Notes under the pieces: model-generated
The model's database searches: none
The model's input: only the letters and a program-made list of their open reading frames with translations
What the model was told of the DNA's origin: nothing
Source: Adenophora triphylla var. japonica
Taxonomy: Eukaryota; Streptophyta; Magnoliopsida; Asterales; Campanulaceae
DNA length: 64,000 nt
Reading direction: 5' to 3'
Assembly (NCBI GenBank): GCA_022495995.1
Contig: JAFEMH010000739.1
Location: forward strand, 186,001 to 250,000
Made by a program: the position numbers and the translations under genes
In this document: positions 1 to 10,950 of the stretch, piece after piece
Layout: each line of letters starts with the position of its first letter
Position numbering within the stretch: the first letter of the stretch is position 1

Positions 1-280
1 TCCCTCCGTCCCATCCGACTTTGGATTTTCTCTCCCGACAAGGGGATTAAGAAATACTAATATAATAAGAGAAGAGAGAATTAGTGGAGGAGGTATTGTG
101 AGTATGAAAAGTAAATTAAGAGAGAATGAGTGGGAGAACAATAAGGGGATTGTTGTTGTGAGTATGGCAAGTGGGTCTCATTGAATAGAAAATTATATAA
201 ACTTGCCATATTGGGACGTCCAAAGTCAAGTGGGACGCCCAAAATGGCAAATTGTCCTAAGTCGGGTGGGACGGAGGGAG
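1..280. mobile_element. Stowaway-type MITE (Tc1/mariner), left end at window edge
   Basis: The window opens one base inside the Stowaway terminal repeat (TCCCTCCGTCCC). The matching inverted end ACGGAGGGAG lies at 271-280 and is followed by TA, the target dinucleotide of the family. The subterminal parts (CCGACTT and AGTCGGGTGGGACG) are also complementary. It has no coding capacity. It lies downstream of exon 6 of the minus-strand PDIL5 gene, so it is most likely inside an intron of that gene. Confidence 0.9.
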
Positions 281-626
281 TATACATTTTCTTTGCTGTC
301 ATCATTATGAGCCAAGCAGGGCCTTGTGAGTAGTCCAATTGGAGCTAAGCTTGTTAAACATACGAGGCTAACAAGCATATCCTGTAGAGCTCAACATGTT
401 CAGATTTGGCTTGATTTGGAAACTAAGCCTGAATTTAATCTTGAATTTGAATCATTTTTTAAGCAGACTCCAATCAACCCAGATTTTATTGAACTAGATT
501 AAAGTTGAATCTGAGAAGATTGGCTTGATTTATAGTCATAGTCATAGTCTAAGCATGGACAAGTAGATTGCTTCAAACCTAACTCACAAAACATTGTTAA
601 TTCTATAAAAGGGAAAAGAAGATCAC

Positions 627-3600
627 CAGGCGATTACTCCAAGCACACCAGGGGGCATAGAAATTTACAACCAGTATTGAATACCTGCAAAAACAAGCGA
701 TATAGAAGAAGAGAAACATTTGCAAAGTGTCATAAGAATGAGAAAAAAAGTAAAATCCTCCACAATTCCAATGTATAGCATCAAAACAAAGAGAATAAAA
801 TGGCCATCAAGCAGATCTATTCCACTTACATATGAGAAATTCTATCAAAATTGCGTTCGTTTAGAACCACGGAACCTTCACCGTACTCTTCATCAACTTC
901 ATCATCATGCTTAACTACATTCGAAATGGGTCCAGATTGAAACTCAGCGCCAGTAGGTCTTAAATTTGCATCTATTGAATACTTGCGAACTGTTTTTGTT
1001 ATGTTCAACCTATTCTGCATAAAAGAGGACACAGATTCAGGTCAATTAACTTCGTCATAACCACCATAAACACCTTCAAATGGAGAAAAGTACATGCACA
1101 ATTAAACTTTTCAAGGAAAATATCATAATACTGCAAGTGAAGACCAGAGTTGTGATGTTACTTGACTTGGAATCTGACAAGTAATTAATGGTGGCACAAT
1201 ACTATGTATTAACCATGAGGAAGCGATGTAAATGAAACAAACGGGATCATTACTTGAGAAGGATTGTTTTTCTACTCTTTGGACCACTACGATTTTCTTA
1301 TATTTATATAGTTTGGGGGTACAGAAGAAAAAGCGAAAAACAGAAAAATTGAGCTAAATTCCTATTAGGTTCCACATCTGGGATCCTTGTAAGACAGAGG
1401 ACACGGGGCTAGAGCGTAATCTGCAAAATGATCAGGCGTTGATCTTGAACGGTGCCTATCTTGGCCAGCTTAGTCAGCATATTGATTTCCTCCCCTATTG
1501 ACGTGGTTGACGTTCTGACCATCTGCTTCAATCATATTCTTCGGCAGTTATTTTCTATTGTAGAGGGGGGGGTAACTTTCTTTCTCAGACTCCAGATAGT
1601 CACAAAGGATATTCCAGAATCTATCTCGAACTAGATATCTCTCTGCACATGGACTGCTATCACACGGAGAAGCTTAGAAAGCTGCGTAAACTTTTATGCA
1701 TTGCACCACTATTATAAAGATGAATCTCCGTATACTTTTTACCGGATTAGTTCCGGTTGTCACGTTTTCCTCAAATTTAAAGCATGCATAATGTTGTTTT
1801 TGGTGCTTACTTAAATAAAAATAAAAATAAATGACAATTACAAACGAAAAAATTGTGTAAATAAACCTAGAATTTGTCGAACACTTGTACTATTCTCACT
1901 GTTTGATTTGGTGTGCTTAAACTGCTTTCCAACTGCTGAAAAAGGGTAATAAGCAAAAGCATTCAAGAAGATAGAAGCTTACTGTTCCCAATATATCGCT
2001 CACGTCGACAGAAGCAAACTCACAAGATAGTGCTGGAAAGCTACAAGACAATAGAGACATAACATTAGTTACCATACAAAACATAATGTCAAGAGTGGCA
2101 TGATGTTGAATTCAAAAACAACAACAAAACTAAGTACATAACTAGATGTCTAGACGGATGTTTGCAGATGAAAACTGTACAATAATCAGCTGAATAGGAT
2201 ACAAGAAAACATTTGGTAGCAGTAATAAAAGAATGATTTTTCTGAAAATTTATGATTTAGAACAGGATTAATGGCCCATAAAGGTCACCACTCTAATGTC
2301 TCATGCTTATTTTAGTATCAAGACAAACAGGCAAACTTGTCATTTAATTGAGAAGACAATCCACCCAGATAAACTTTGTTTTCCTCTCTTTAGCAGAACA
2401 ACTAGCCTTTTTGTGCAGACTCCCTTTACCTAATACACTACTGCTAGTCATGCCACCAACTCATAAGCAGTCTCTCAAGATTTGAGCAGGAGAAGTAGCA
2501 TGTGTATGCGTGTGTCAGGAGTGGAGGAGGGGGAAGAGTAAGATAACTCAGGTTGAAGGGAGTCACTGCCTTGGAGCAATACCTGACATTGAAATCAATG
2601 CGTAAAAACTCCCCATTGGAACTCTTGTCAACAACAACAGATGTCGATGTGCTCAGTGAAAGATAATCATTTAGCTCCTACAAGTGAACATTGTGATTTC
2701 ATTATAAATGAGCAGTAGTTATAACAAAAAAAAAAGTGACGACCAGTAAATAAACAAATGCAAGAGAATACATCAAATTATGGGTAAAGGAGGACTAAAG
2801 ACAGCAGTAAGAAAGTCAACCCAAAATCTATTTGAATGTAGTCAGGTATGACATTACTTAACCTAATCAGACATTGGGTACATAAATTTCAGATTAATAA
2901 TATATAAATTTCATTCCTACCATCCCAAACAAGAACATCATAGAAAGGGCTGCTACAATGGATAATCCTGCACCTGATAATGATGCTTCCGTCAAATCTC
3001 GGGGAATTTTTCTGCAAACCAAGTGAAAAATAGAGTGAAGTTATATGCTTCATGAAATACTACCTGAACAAAAAAATCTAGTACGCATCTGATGCTTCGG
3101 TATCATAAAATAAACATATATTTGCCAAAGGTATAGAAAATAGAGCTTTAGTAAAATAATCAACTCTCTTTTAAAGTTCAAAACTAAATGGAATTCAAAT
3201 AAATTAACAAACAGAAGGAATGGAAGTTCACAAAATTACAAGGAGGTTCTTCTTTTACATATGTTGTCGGATTCCATCTGCCCCACATTGGTTGTGAATA
3301 TAGATCAACTGAAAATACTTTTGATGTCCAGACAGAATAATGCTTGAATTACAGTAACAAGCCCAATCTTTTGATTGGGTTTCTACCAAACCAAAAATGG
3401 GATGAAGCCAACAATGCTAAAGCGTAGCATTTCGAAAAGGTCAGAGTAGTTTGAACAGCATAACCAAAACCATGTCAAATTTCCTTAAGTTAACTCTAAT
3501 TTCCATATCTTAAATTACTGTTATAGTACACCTCTTTGTGATGGAGATAATCGCAATTGATTTCTCTTCCCAGTTCAAAGTGAAGCACCTTCAACCAGCA

Positions 3601-3999
3601 AATTGCATGTATGCTTGTATGTGAACTTACTTTTCAAAACTAGAATAATAAGGTGTCACAGACACATTCTCACAAACAGTTTGTCTGCAACCGAGACAAG
3701 TTCGAAAACATAAGCCAACGCTGCCAACCCCTCCCCCCCCACCCACCCACAAATCTCCACCACAATCATTTCAAGCAAGGGCTTAGCACAGATCATTTAC
3801 ATTGAAACCTATACCATAACAACGTTCAATGCTACTACTACAAATTCTTACACAATTGAAATAGCACATGATTATAAACGAATTGCAGGTATAATCACAA
3901 CGAGAGAACAGAACAACCAAATCAACAAAAACCGATGAATAATTTATGGAATGCGTACCTGTAAAAATCTACAGATTTGAGCTTAGTCGACGAAATCAT
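627..3999 (-). CDS. PDIL5-4: Protein disulfide isomerase PDIL5-type (Erv41/46-PDI fusion), 5' part
   Basis: The exons on the minus strand are 3959-3999, 2931-3011, 2583-2677, 1983-2040, 830-1014 and 627-684, all with GT-AG junctions and a continuous frame. The product starts MISSTKLKSVDFYRK and continues with the membrane segment LSIVAALSMMFLFGM. The lumenal Erv-like part (LRIDFN, SCEFASVDVSDILGT) follows, then the start of a thioredoxin fold with APWCAWSNRL. This order is that of plant PDIL5-3/PDIL5-4, ER/Golgi membrane proteins that join an ERGIC (Erv41/46) domain to a thioredoxin domain. The active site reads CAWS, with serine in place of the second cysteine, so a full dithiol oxidoreductase cycle is not expected. 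I recall a CxxS-type site in PDIL5-4, hence the symbol; the PDIL5-3/5-4 choice is tentative. The rest of the thioredoxin domain and the C-terminal ERGIC half lie left of the window. The 5' leader probably lies at about 4000-4130. Stops in every intron rule out one long reading frame. Confidence 0.88.
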
Positions 4000-4335
4000 G
4001 GTTATGAATTGACCTCGCCGCCGGTGAACAGTTGGAAGATGGATCTGAAGAGATACGTTAATGGAGAATCAATTCAGTCGGTGGGGCAAAATCTGGAAAT
4101 GTGTATTTTACTTTACCGTACCTGAAAAGCAGAATCGTATATGAACTCGCATAAGGTCTGTATACAGTATACTTGTGAAGGTTACAAATATACCCCATTA
4201 CTATGACATAAAGTAATATCCATTTTTCACCCAATATTAATTTATTTCCATTTTACATCAAAGAAAAATAATTTCAACTTGTGGAAAATAACAATTTGTA
4301 AAGGAAAAAAAGGTACTCCTTTTTCTCAAAATATA

Positions 4336-4884
4336 TTAAATTTTGGAGTTGATCTTATAAAAAACGCATTTTTTTCTAACCTTAAAAAAAAATCATTTTT
4401 ACACTGTCACTTAATAATAAATGCACTGACACTCTTCACACTGACACATTTTTATACTAACACTGACACTTTTTACCCTACAATGACACTTTTTTATACT
4501 GAGACTTAATAATACATGCAGTGACACTCTTCACACTTGCATTTGTTTACACTAACATTGACACTTTTTAACACTAACACTAACACTTTTTTACACTGAC
4601 ACTTAATAATACATAAATTGTCACTCTTTACACTGGTTTGACACTCTTTACACTGGCACTTTGTTACACTAACACTAACACTTTTTTACACTAACACTGA
4701 CACTTAATAATACATGCACTGGCACTCTTTACTGTCACTCTTTACACTGGCACTTTGTTACACTAACACTGACACTTTTTTATACTGCCACTTAATAATA
4801 CATGCACTAACACTCTTTACACTAGCAATTTGTTACTATAACACTGGCAATATCGGGGAAATCAAAATACGTTTTTTCTAATGT
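4336..4884. repeat. Degenerate ACTGACAC/ACTGGCAC repeat tract, probably part of a TIR element
   Basis: The tract begins with GAGTTGATCTTATAAAAAAC and then carries about 25 short degenerate units of the type ACACTGACACTTTTTTACAC and ACTGGCACTTTGTTACAC. The opening motif is nearly the inverse of the end of the element at 32911-34211 (GTTTTTTATAAGACCAACTC), and that element carries the same units on the other strand (AACAAAGTGCCAGTG). I therefore read this as a related element copy. Its right end is not clear, and no open reading frame stands out. Confidence 0.6.
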
Positions 4885-5556
4885 TAACTTATCAGTAAGT
4901 TCTCAGTTGTCAACTAAACTACTAAGAACACGATCAACTCCGGTGACCACCAACTCTGGCGACCACCAATAAGTAAGTTCTCAGTTGTCAACTAAACTAC
5001 TAAGAACACAATCAACTCCGGCGACCACCAACTCCGACGATCTCTCCGGAGACCAAACAACTGAGAACTTAACTTAAGTTGTCAACTAAACTACTAAGAA
5101 CACGATTAACTCCGGCGACCAAACAACTGAGAACTTAACTTATCAGTAAGTTCTCTTTTGTCAACTAAACTACTAAGAACACGATCAACTCCGGCGACCA
5201 CCAACTCCGGCAACCAAACAACTGAGAACTTAGTAAGTTCTCAGCTGTCAACTAAACTACTAAGAACACGATCAACTTCGGCGACCACCAACTCCGGCGA
5301 CCAAACAACTGAGAACTTAACTTATCAGCAAGTTCTAAGTTGTCAATTAAACTACTAAGAACACGATCAACTCCGACGATCACCAACTCCGGCGATCTCT
5401 CTAGCGACCAAACAACTGAGAACTTAACTTATCAGTAAGTTCTCAGTTGTCAACTAAACGACTAAGAATACGATCAACTCCAACGATCACCAACTTCGGC
5501 AACCAAACAACTGAGAACTTATCAGTAAGTTCTCAGTTGTCAACTAAACTACTAAG
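4885..5556. repeat. Palindrome-bearing minisatellite, about eight units of 70-105 bp
   Basis: Units begin near 4895, 4975, 5080, 5147, 5233, 5330, 5435 and 5525 with AAGTTCTCAGTTGTCAACTA. The unit core contains CTAAGAACACGATCAACTCC and a variable number of CTCCGGCGACCA blocks. Each unit closes with ACAACTGAGAACTT, the reverse complement of its own beginning, so each unit can fold back. Short frames seen inside it are by-products of the repeat. Confidence 0.8.
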
Positions 5557-6058
5557 CAAATTTAGAAGTCAACTTCCTAGAACTCTCAACCCAAAGCATA
5601 TTACAATTAGAAAACATGTACCAGAAACTAACATTAGCATAAGATAATAAGCCAGAAAATCAAGTACATGCACAAGAAATTTACTTGGATTCTACTATAC
5701 GATAGCATGATAAGTCACAAAGCATCAAGAACCTTGAAGGTCCAATTTATAAAACCAAGTTTTCAAATTGAATGATCATTTTTGTCAATTTGTCATCAAA
5801 ATTTTTAATCTCTAAATAATTCTTTTTTTTTCTAAAATACAAAACTAAAATTTTGAAATTGAATAACAAATATGTTTATAATTTTATTCTATTAAAAATT
5901 AATATTTTCAAAACAACTCTTAAATATAAAATGGTCATTCATTTAATTTTTGGGACGGAGGGCGTAGAAATTAATTCCCATAAAAATCACCAAAGAAGTT
6001 CGGAATCAGCTTCAACCATTAAAAAAGAAATTAATTTTAACTAATAAAATAACCATAT
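5557..6058. other. AT-rich spacer with a Stowaway right-end relic
   Basis: No gene is recognisable. A single Stowaway-like terminus (TTTTTGGGACGGAGGGCG followed by TA) is visible at 5947-5964 without a convincing left partner, so it is probably a decayed MITE. The rest is AT-rich and unassigned. Confidence 0.5.
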
Positions 6059-6688
6059 ATTGCTCAAGTTACGAGAAATTCATGAAGTTTACCAGTTGCT
6101 CTACGTGCCTCGTGTTGTTGTCTGGCTGTGCAACTGTCGCAGCAAGAGTAGTCGATGAGAGGTTCATAATTGTGCAGTGCGTCCCATAAACCAGTCAATT
6201 TACCGAAATATGCAGCCATAGGCATGGTTTTGGTTTGCTCACAGCAAGCAATCGACATCTTCAGTTGTTAAATATGAGGTCCGTCCACCAACGCATACCG
6301 AGATTTAAGAGAATCCCATAAAAGTTTAGCATCTCTATATTTGTTGATAGTGCTTTTAACCTCGAGATCAATAATATTCATGAGCCATGAAATCAACATG
6401 GCATGAATGGTATTCCAGTCTGATTCGGTGCAAGGGGGAACGACGTAGGGAATGGAGCCATCCAAGAAACCAAATTTGCGTCGAGCTTCGAGGGCAGTGT
6501 GTATATCACCGGCCCAATCGTCATAATTATCACCATGGAAGCGAGTAGGGGTTATGAAATCACCAAGCCGATCTTGAGGACCAAGGTAGAAAGGAGAATT
6601 GTATTCGATTTTTGGAGCAGGAGGCGGTGGTGTAGCTTCACTGCGCCTACAGTATTGCCGGTCATAATTTAGGGCTTGTGTATGGTAG
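6059..6688 (-). pseudogene. Copia-type gag relic (UBN2-like), frameshifted and stopped
   Basis: Read on the minus strand, this encodes a plant copia Gag N-terminal region. It shows FITPTRFHGDNYDDWAGDI, then WNTIHAMLISWLMNIIDLEV and AKLLWDSLKSRYALVDGP, a stop codon, and then MPMAAYFGKLTGLWDALHNY. An early frameshift separates the probable start (about 6668) from the main frame. No protease, integrase or reverse transcriptase follows: the relic ends abruptly near 6059. It sits directly behind a primer binding site (6689-6700) and an LTR, so it is the 5' end of a truncated retrotransposon in minus orientation. Confidence 0.85.
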
Positions 6689-6700
6689 GCTCTGATACCA
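6689..6700 (-). other. Primer binding site (initiator tRNA-Met) of the truncated copia
   Basis: The minus strand reads TGGTATCAGAGC immediately after the LTR terminus TTTCTACA. This is the standard plant tRNA-iMet primer binding site and fixes the LTR boundary at 6701. Confidence 0.85.
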
Positions 6701-7004
6701 TGTAGAAACTCAATTTAGGGTAAAAATCATCTTGCTTTATTGATAATAATAAGGTCCTATTTATACAACTCTAAGAAAGTAATTTGAGTACAAATCAAAG
6801 ACTAAATCTCGGAGAATTATAACTAGAGTTTGTTTATGAAACAAGAGTTGCCGAAGGATTAGGACACGGCAGTTAGGCGGGCGCCTGGAGGTTAGTGAGG
6901 CTGGAACCTCAACGGCAGTAGCTCAACCACGGTTTGATCAAGGTGAGGCGGCCGCCTGGCTCAGGCCGAGGCTTGCGCCTCACTCACAGTACATTGTTTT
7001 CACA
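6701..7004 (-). repeat. LTR of the truncated copia relic, with GC-rich palindromic repeats
   Basis: On the minus strand this runs from TGTGAAAACA to TTTCTACA, about 304 bp. It contains a GC-rich block at about 6875-6985 with AGGCGGGCGCCTGG, GAGGCGGCCGCCTGG and GAGGCTTGCGCCTCAC, variants of one short palindromic motif. The outer boundary is inferred from TG...CA ends and the abrupt GC change. No second LTR is present, so no target duplication can be checked. Confidence 0.65.
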
Positions 7005-7038
7005 GTCTGTTTTCCTTCTTTAGAGGCAGTATAATTGG

Positions 7039-9694
7039 TGTAACGACCCCAACCCTAGGCATTTATTTTTAATATTATATTAAATGCTTTTAATATTTAT
7101 ATTTATTTTTATGTGTTCAATTATGTCTTTAAACTCTTAAATTTAGATAATTGGGTGGGAAGTGAATTAGGAACCTTTTGAGAATTTATTGGACATTAAA
7201 TAAATAAACTTGGATAATAATAATAATGGGAAAATGATGAATAGTGTAGGGAGGTTAAATGAGTAGGATGAATTTATTTAATAAAAGAGTTAATTTTAAA
7301 TTAAAGTGGAAGTGAAAGCCTTGGTAGATATTCTTGGTGGGGGGCCAAAATCCCTTACTTCCCCATGCCATGCCAAGTGTCACCCCTCTCCTCTCCCCCT
7401 TGCCTCCCCTAGCCGGCCCCTCCCCCTCTCCTTACCCTCCTCACACTTCTTCCTCCTCCTTCATTTTACTTCTTCCTCTAGAGAAAATCCTAGAGAGCTC
7501 CCATGGAAGCCCAAGCATGAAGCTTTGAAGTCAAGAACATTTCTTCACCAAAAATCAAGTCTTAGAGCATCCTTGAAGTGGGTTCATCTTGGGGAACTCA
7601 TCTAGCTAGAAAGATCCACATTCCTTTGCAAATCCAAGTGAGTTATTATGACCCTTCCTTTCCTTTAAATGTTCATGGATTGTTTAAGGTTGTTATAGTG
7701 TAAAATGATTATTTGATACTTTGTGAGATCTACTTGGGTTGAGGAAGTGGTTAATGTTTTAGAAGAATGTTGTCATTTATGAAAGTGTTAAAAGTGTAAG
7801 AAAATGGAATGATTAGATTTAAAGGAGTTAATTTGAAAGGTGGAAGTTAAATGGGTTGGAATCAAATAGTAAATGGTTTAGGTTTATATCATTTTGGGAG
7901 TTTAAAGGGATGTAGTATGAGAGCTATGAAGTTGGAAATGCCTTTTCGGTTCATAACTTAGGATGCCTTTGGTTGGAATCTTGGGATTTTAGAGCCATTG
8001 TTGTAGTTACTGCTGTTTGTGCAAATTCTGGGCCGAGGGACGAGTCGTCCCTTGGACGAAGGGAAGTCGTGACCTAAGGGGGGACGCCAGGTTCAGTGGG
8101 GGGTAACTTGGGGACGAGTCGTGCCCTGGGGGACGAGTCGTCCCCTGGTCAGATTCTCTCACCTCAACTTTATAGCTATTCAAACCTAACCAAACTGGAA
8201 CCAAAATGAAATCTCTTTAACCTAGATTAAAGTAGAATACTTTGGCTACATAAGGACATCTTAAGTGATCAAAATGGAATTGTGGAAGTAGTTTAAACAT
8301 TGTTCCGAAAAGGGTTGAGAGGCTTGATTTGTGACTTCACCAAAATAGTTCCAACTTGGGAAATAGATCTTGAACTTCATTTAGGTTATTCGATGTTATA
8401 TAAGAAATATGAAGGAATGGTTATGATCCATAGTGGCCTTACTTACCCCATATCTTTGGTGAGTAGTTTGCACTAGTGTAGAATCTATAGGTTTCACCAT
8501 TAAGCTACTTGGTAATTGAACTTGAACCTTCATAGGGGCCTTGTACCCTTGTATATGGAAATTGTAGGGTAGGTTAATGATACCTCGTGCCCTTACTTAG
8601 TGTTACCTATATATATTGTTGTTGATGTTGTTTAGTGTGCTCATAAGCGTGGCACTTTGATATTGATTGGGCATGAGTATATACTACCATGTGGCTATTG
8701 TTATCCCCTTTGTGGATTTATATTGCTATCTTTATGATATTCTATTGTGGTATGTATCCCTACTTTGGATCATACAATGTTTGGTTAAGCAAGTATGTTA
8801 TTACCGTGCTTAGTTATGTAAATCCAAATAGGTATTGGTTTATTTGTTTGTTGGGCAATGTTATGGATTTATAATGGCACCGAGCCGAGTTCATTATAAT
8901 TCATACATTGCCGAGTTTGTCCCCACTTGCGTGGGATTTGTGGGCTAGCATCTCCTTTTGAGGTAGGTGGTCTAGTTTTCACCAGGGATAGGGCTGTGTC
9001 CGAGTCCCCAGTCTTGTTATTGTTCATGGTTCCGGAATCGCTTCATCAACCCATTCTTGCTGCTCGGATGTGTATATCCTTTTGGAGATAAAACCTTGGC
9101 TCGCATCCTTCTAAGTGTTACTTTATCGTACCTATGTGTTGTGATATATTCATGCCGAGAGTGGTCGTTGTTTCCAACCAGTATGGGACGGTTGGCGAGG
9201 AGCCTCTTGGGTTATATGGATATGTCTTTTGATGTGTTGCATCTTATATGGCATATTCTTTGCATGCATAATAGCTCATTGAGATTTATTCTCACCCCTC
9301 TCCCTTTACCGTTTTAGATTCCGAGACAGGTGACCCGAACCGGTGAGGCCGGGATTTCATTGTGGACTTTTGCTTTTGGGGCTTGACAAGTTAAGTATAG
9401 GAGTGGGTTGTTTAGGAGTATTTATTAAGTATTCCTCTTTTGTAATTTGTTTGAAAAACACTTTTATCAAACAATGTTGTTCAGGGTTTTGTGTAATTAA
9501 TCAGATTTCGGATTTTTAAAGTTGTAGTTGGATCTCCTTTTAGTAGAGATATTATTAATTAATTCTTACTTGGAAGTTTGAAAAGTAGTTTTCCTTTAAA
9601 GGTAAATAAATGTTTTAAAAATTTAGATGGATTTTCTTAGTTTGAGCTCCTCTAGCTCGGGACACGTGTTAGGTCCCGGGTTGGGGTGCTCACA
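7039..9694 (+). repeat. 5' LTR of the gypsy element (2656 bp)
   Basis: It starts TGTAACGACCCCAACC and ends GGGGTGCTCACA just before the primer binding site. A block at about 8035-8150 carries repeated GGGACGAGTCGTCCC and GGGGACGAGTCGTGCCC, perfect or near-perfect palindromes. It differs from the 3' LTR by scattered substitutions and small indels, for example at 7379-7381 and 8007-8016, and several near 8830-9190. No protein-coding content is seen; the translated frames in it are by-products. Confidence 0.95.
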
Positions 9695-9696
9695 GT

Positions 9697-9708
9697 TGGT
9701 ATCAGAGC
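9697..9708 (+). other. Primer binding site of the gypsy element
   Basis: TGGTATCAGAGC, complementary to the 3' end of initiator tRNA-Met, lies 2 bp after the 5' LTR terminus. Confidence 0.9.
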
Positions 9709-9752
9709 TTAGTTTAGAGGTCAAGGGTAGATGTCTAAACTAAGGGGAATGT

Positions 9753-10950
9753 GTGGAAATTGACGTCGAGTGTTTTATGCAGGAGTTCGTTCTAATGGCC
9801 GGAAGCAATGATGATCAGCGAAAGGTTCTAGGAAATGAAGAAGATATGGGTATAGGTGGAATTCAGAATGAAGAGATGATGAAATTATTCAGGACGTTTG
9901 TGCAAGGTATTAAGACTGGAGGATCAGTTCCGAATCAACCTGAGAGATATCAAGGTAATGGATTGGAAAGATTTGTGAAGATGAACCCACCGAGTTTTAA
10001 CGGAGATCCGAATCCGTTCAGGGCAGAAAATTGGTTAGCAGAAATGAATAGGATTCTTGAGGTTATAGAAAGTCCCAACGAAGAGAAAGTTAGGTATGCC
10101 GTGTTCAAACTTGAGGGTTTAGGCTGGTCGGTGGTGGCGAGATATTGAAGGGAAGTTGGGAGCGGGATCATACGCCCCAGACTTGGGATAATTTCACTCA
10201 ACAGTTCGAGGACTATTTCATTTCTATGGTTACAAGGGATAAAAAGGAGATTGAATTCATAAGACTAAAACAAGGGAACATGACGGTAGATCAGTATTCG
10301 GTCAGGTTTGAGGAATTAGCTAGGTGTTGCCCTCATTTGGTATCGCATGAAGTAAAAAGGGTTCGTAAGTTTGTAACGAGGTTTGAGGAGCGAGCTTAGG
10401 AAGAAAGTATGGATTAATAATTTCACCGCTTTCCAAACAGTCGTAGATAGAGCATATCAGTTTGAAAAGGACATCGGGGAAAATAGTGGAAAATCGGAAG
10501 ATGGGATTGGAAACAAGCCAAAGTATATAGGACAAGGATCCAAAATCACTAGAGGACAACCAAGGACTTCAGCCTCAGGGAATAAGAGAGGGGAACTTAG
10601 GGTAGCTTCTTCGTCTAGGTCAGTACCCAAACAAGATGGGATGATTTGTGGATTTTGCAAGAAGGTTGGACATACCGAAGATCGATGTTGGAGTAAGCAA
10701 GGCAAGTGTTTAAGTTGTGGAGCATTGGGACACTTTAGGAGGAATTGTCCAAAGTTTCGGCGGGAGCGAGCTTCGGGCGACGGTCGGCCAAGGTGGACGA
10801 CAAAGAGGTGGTACCAAGAGAGATAGCGAAGGGGAGCCGAGAGAGAAGGTCTATGGTCGAGTAGGTGTTTTGGTTTCAGGAGAGATAGGTCCCTCAGAGG
10901 TCGCTAGAGGTATATTCCCTGTCTCAAAAGTTAGGGGTCATATTTTATAG
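9753..10950 (+). pseudogene. Gypsy gag, frameshifted
   Basis: The reading frame begins at 9753 with an acidic N-terminus, then the capsid-like retrotrans_gag region (MNPPSFNGDPNPFRAENWL). It shifts frame near 10145 to TWDNFTQQFEDYF and QYSVRFEELARCCPHLV, and shifts again near 10385 to LRKKVWINNFTAFQTVVDRA. It then reaches two CCHC zinc knuckles at about 10648-10760 (CGFCKKVGHTEDRC and CLSCGALGHFRRNC). These are the features of a plant gypsy Gag polyprotein that packages element RNA. At least two frameshifts make it non-functional as it stands. Confidence 0.88.

Noticed and set aside
4279..4509. 76-codon frame upstream of the PDIL5 gene
   Set aside because: It is read from the ACTGACAC repeat tract and has no family resemblance.
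7306..7605. 99-codon frame in the gypsy LTR, repeated at 13012-13287
   Set aside because: It lies inside both LTRs, shifts frame between the copies and resembles no protein family. It is LTR sequence.
8035..8150. CRISPR-like array
   Set aside because: The repeats are irregularly spaced, palindromic and inside a plant LTR. CRISPR does not occur in nuclear plant DNA.
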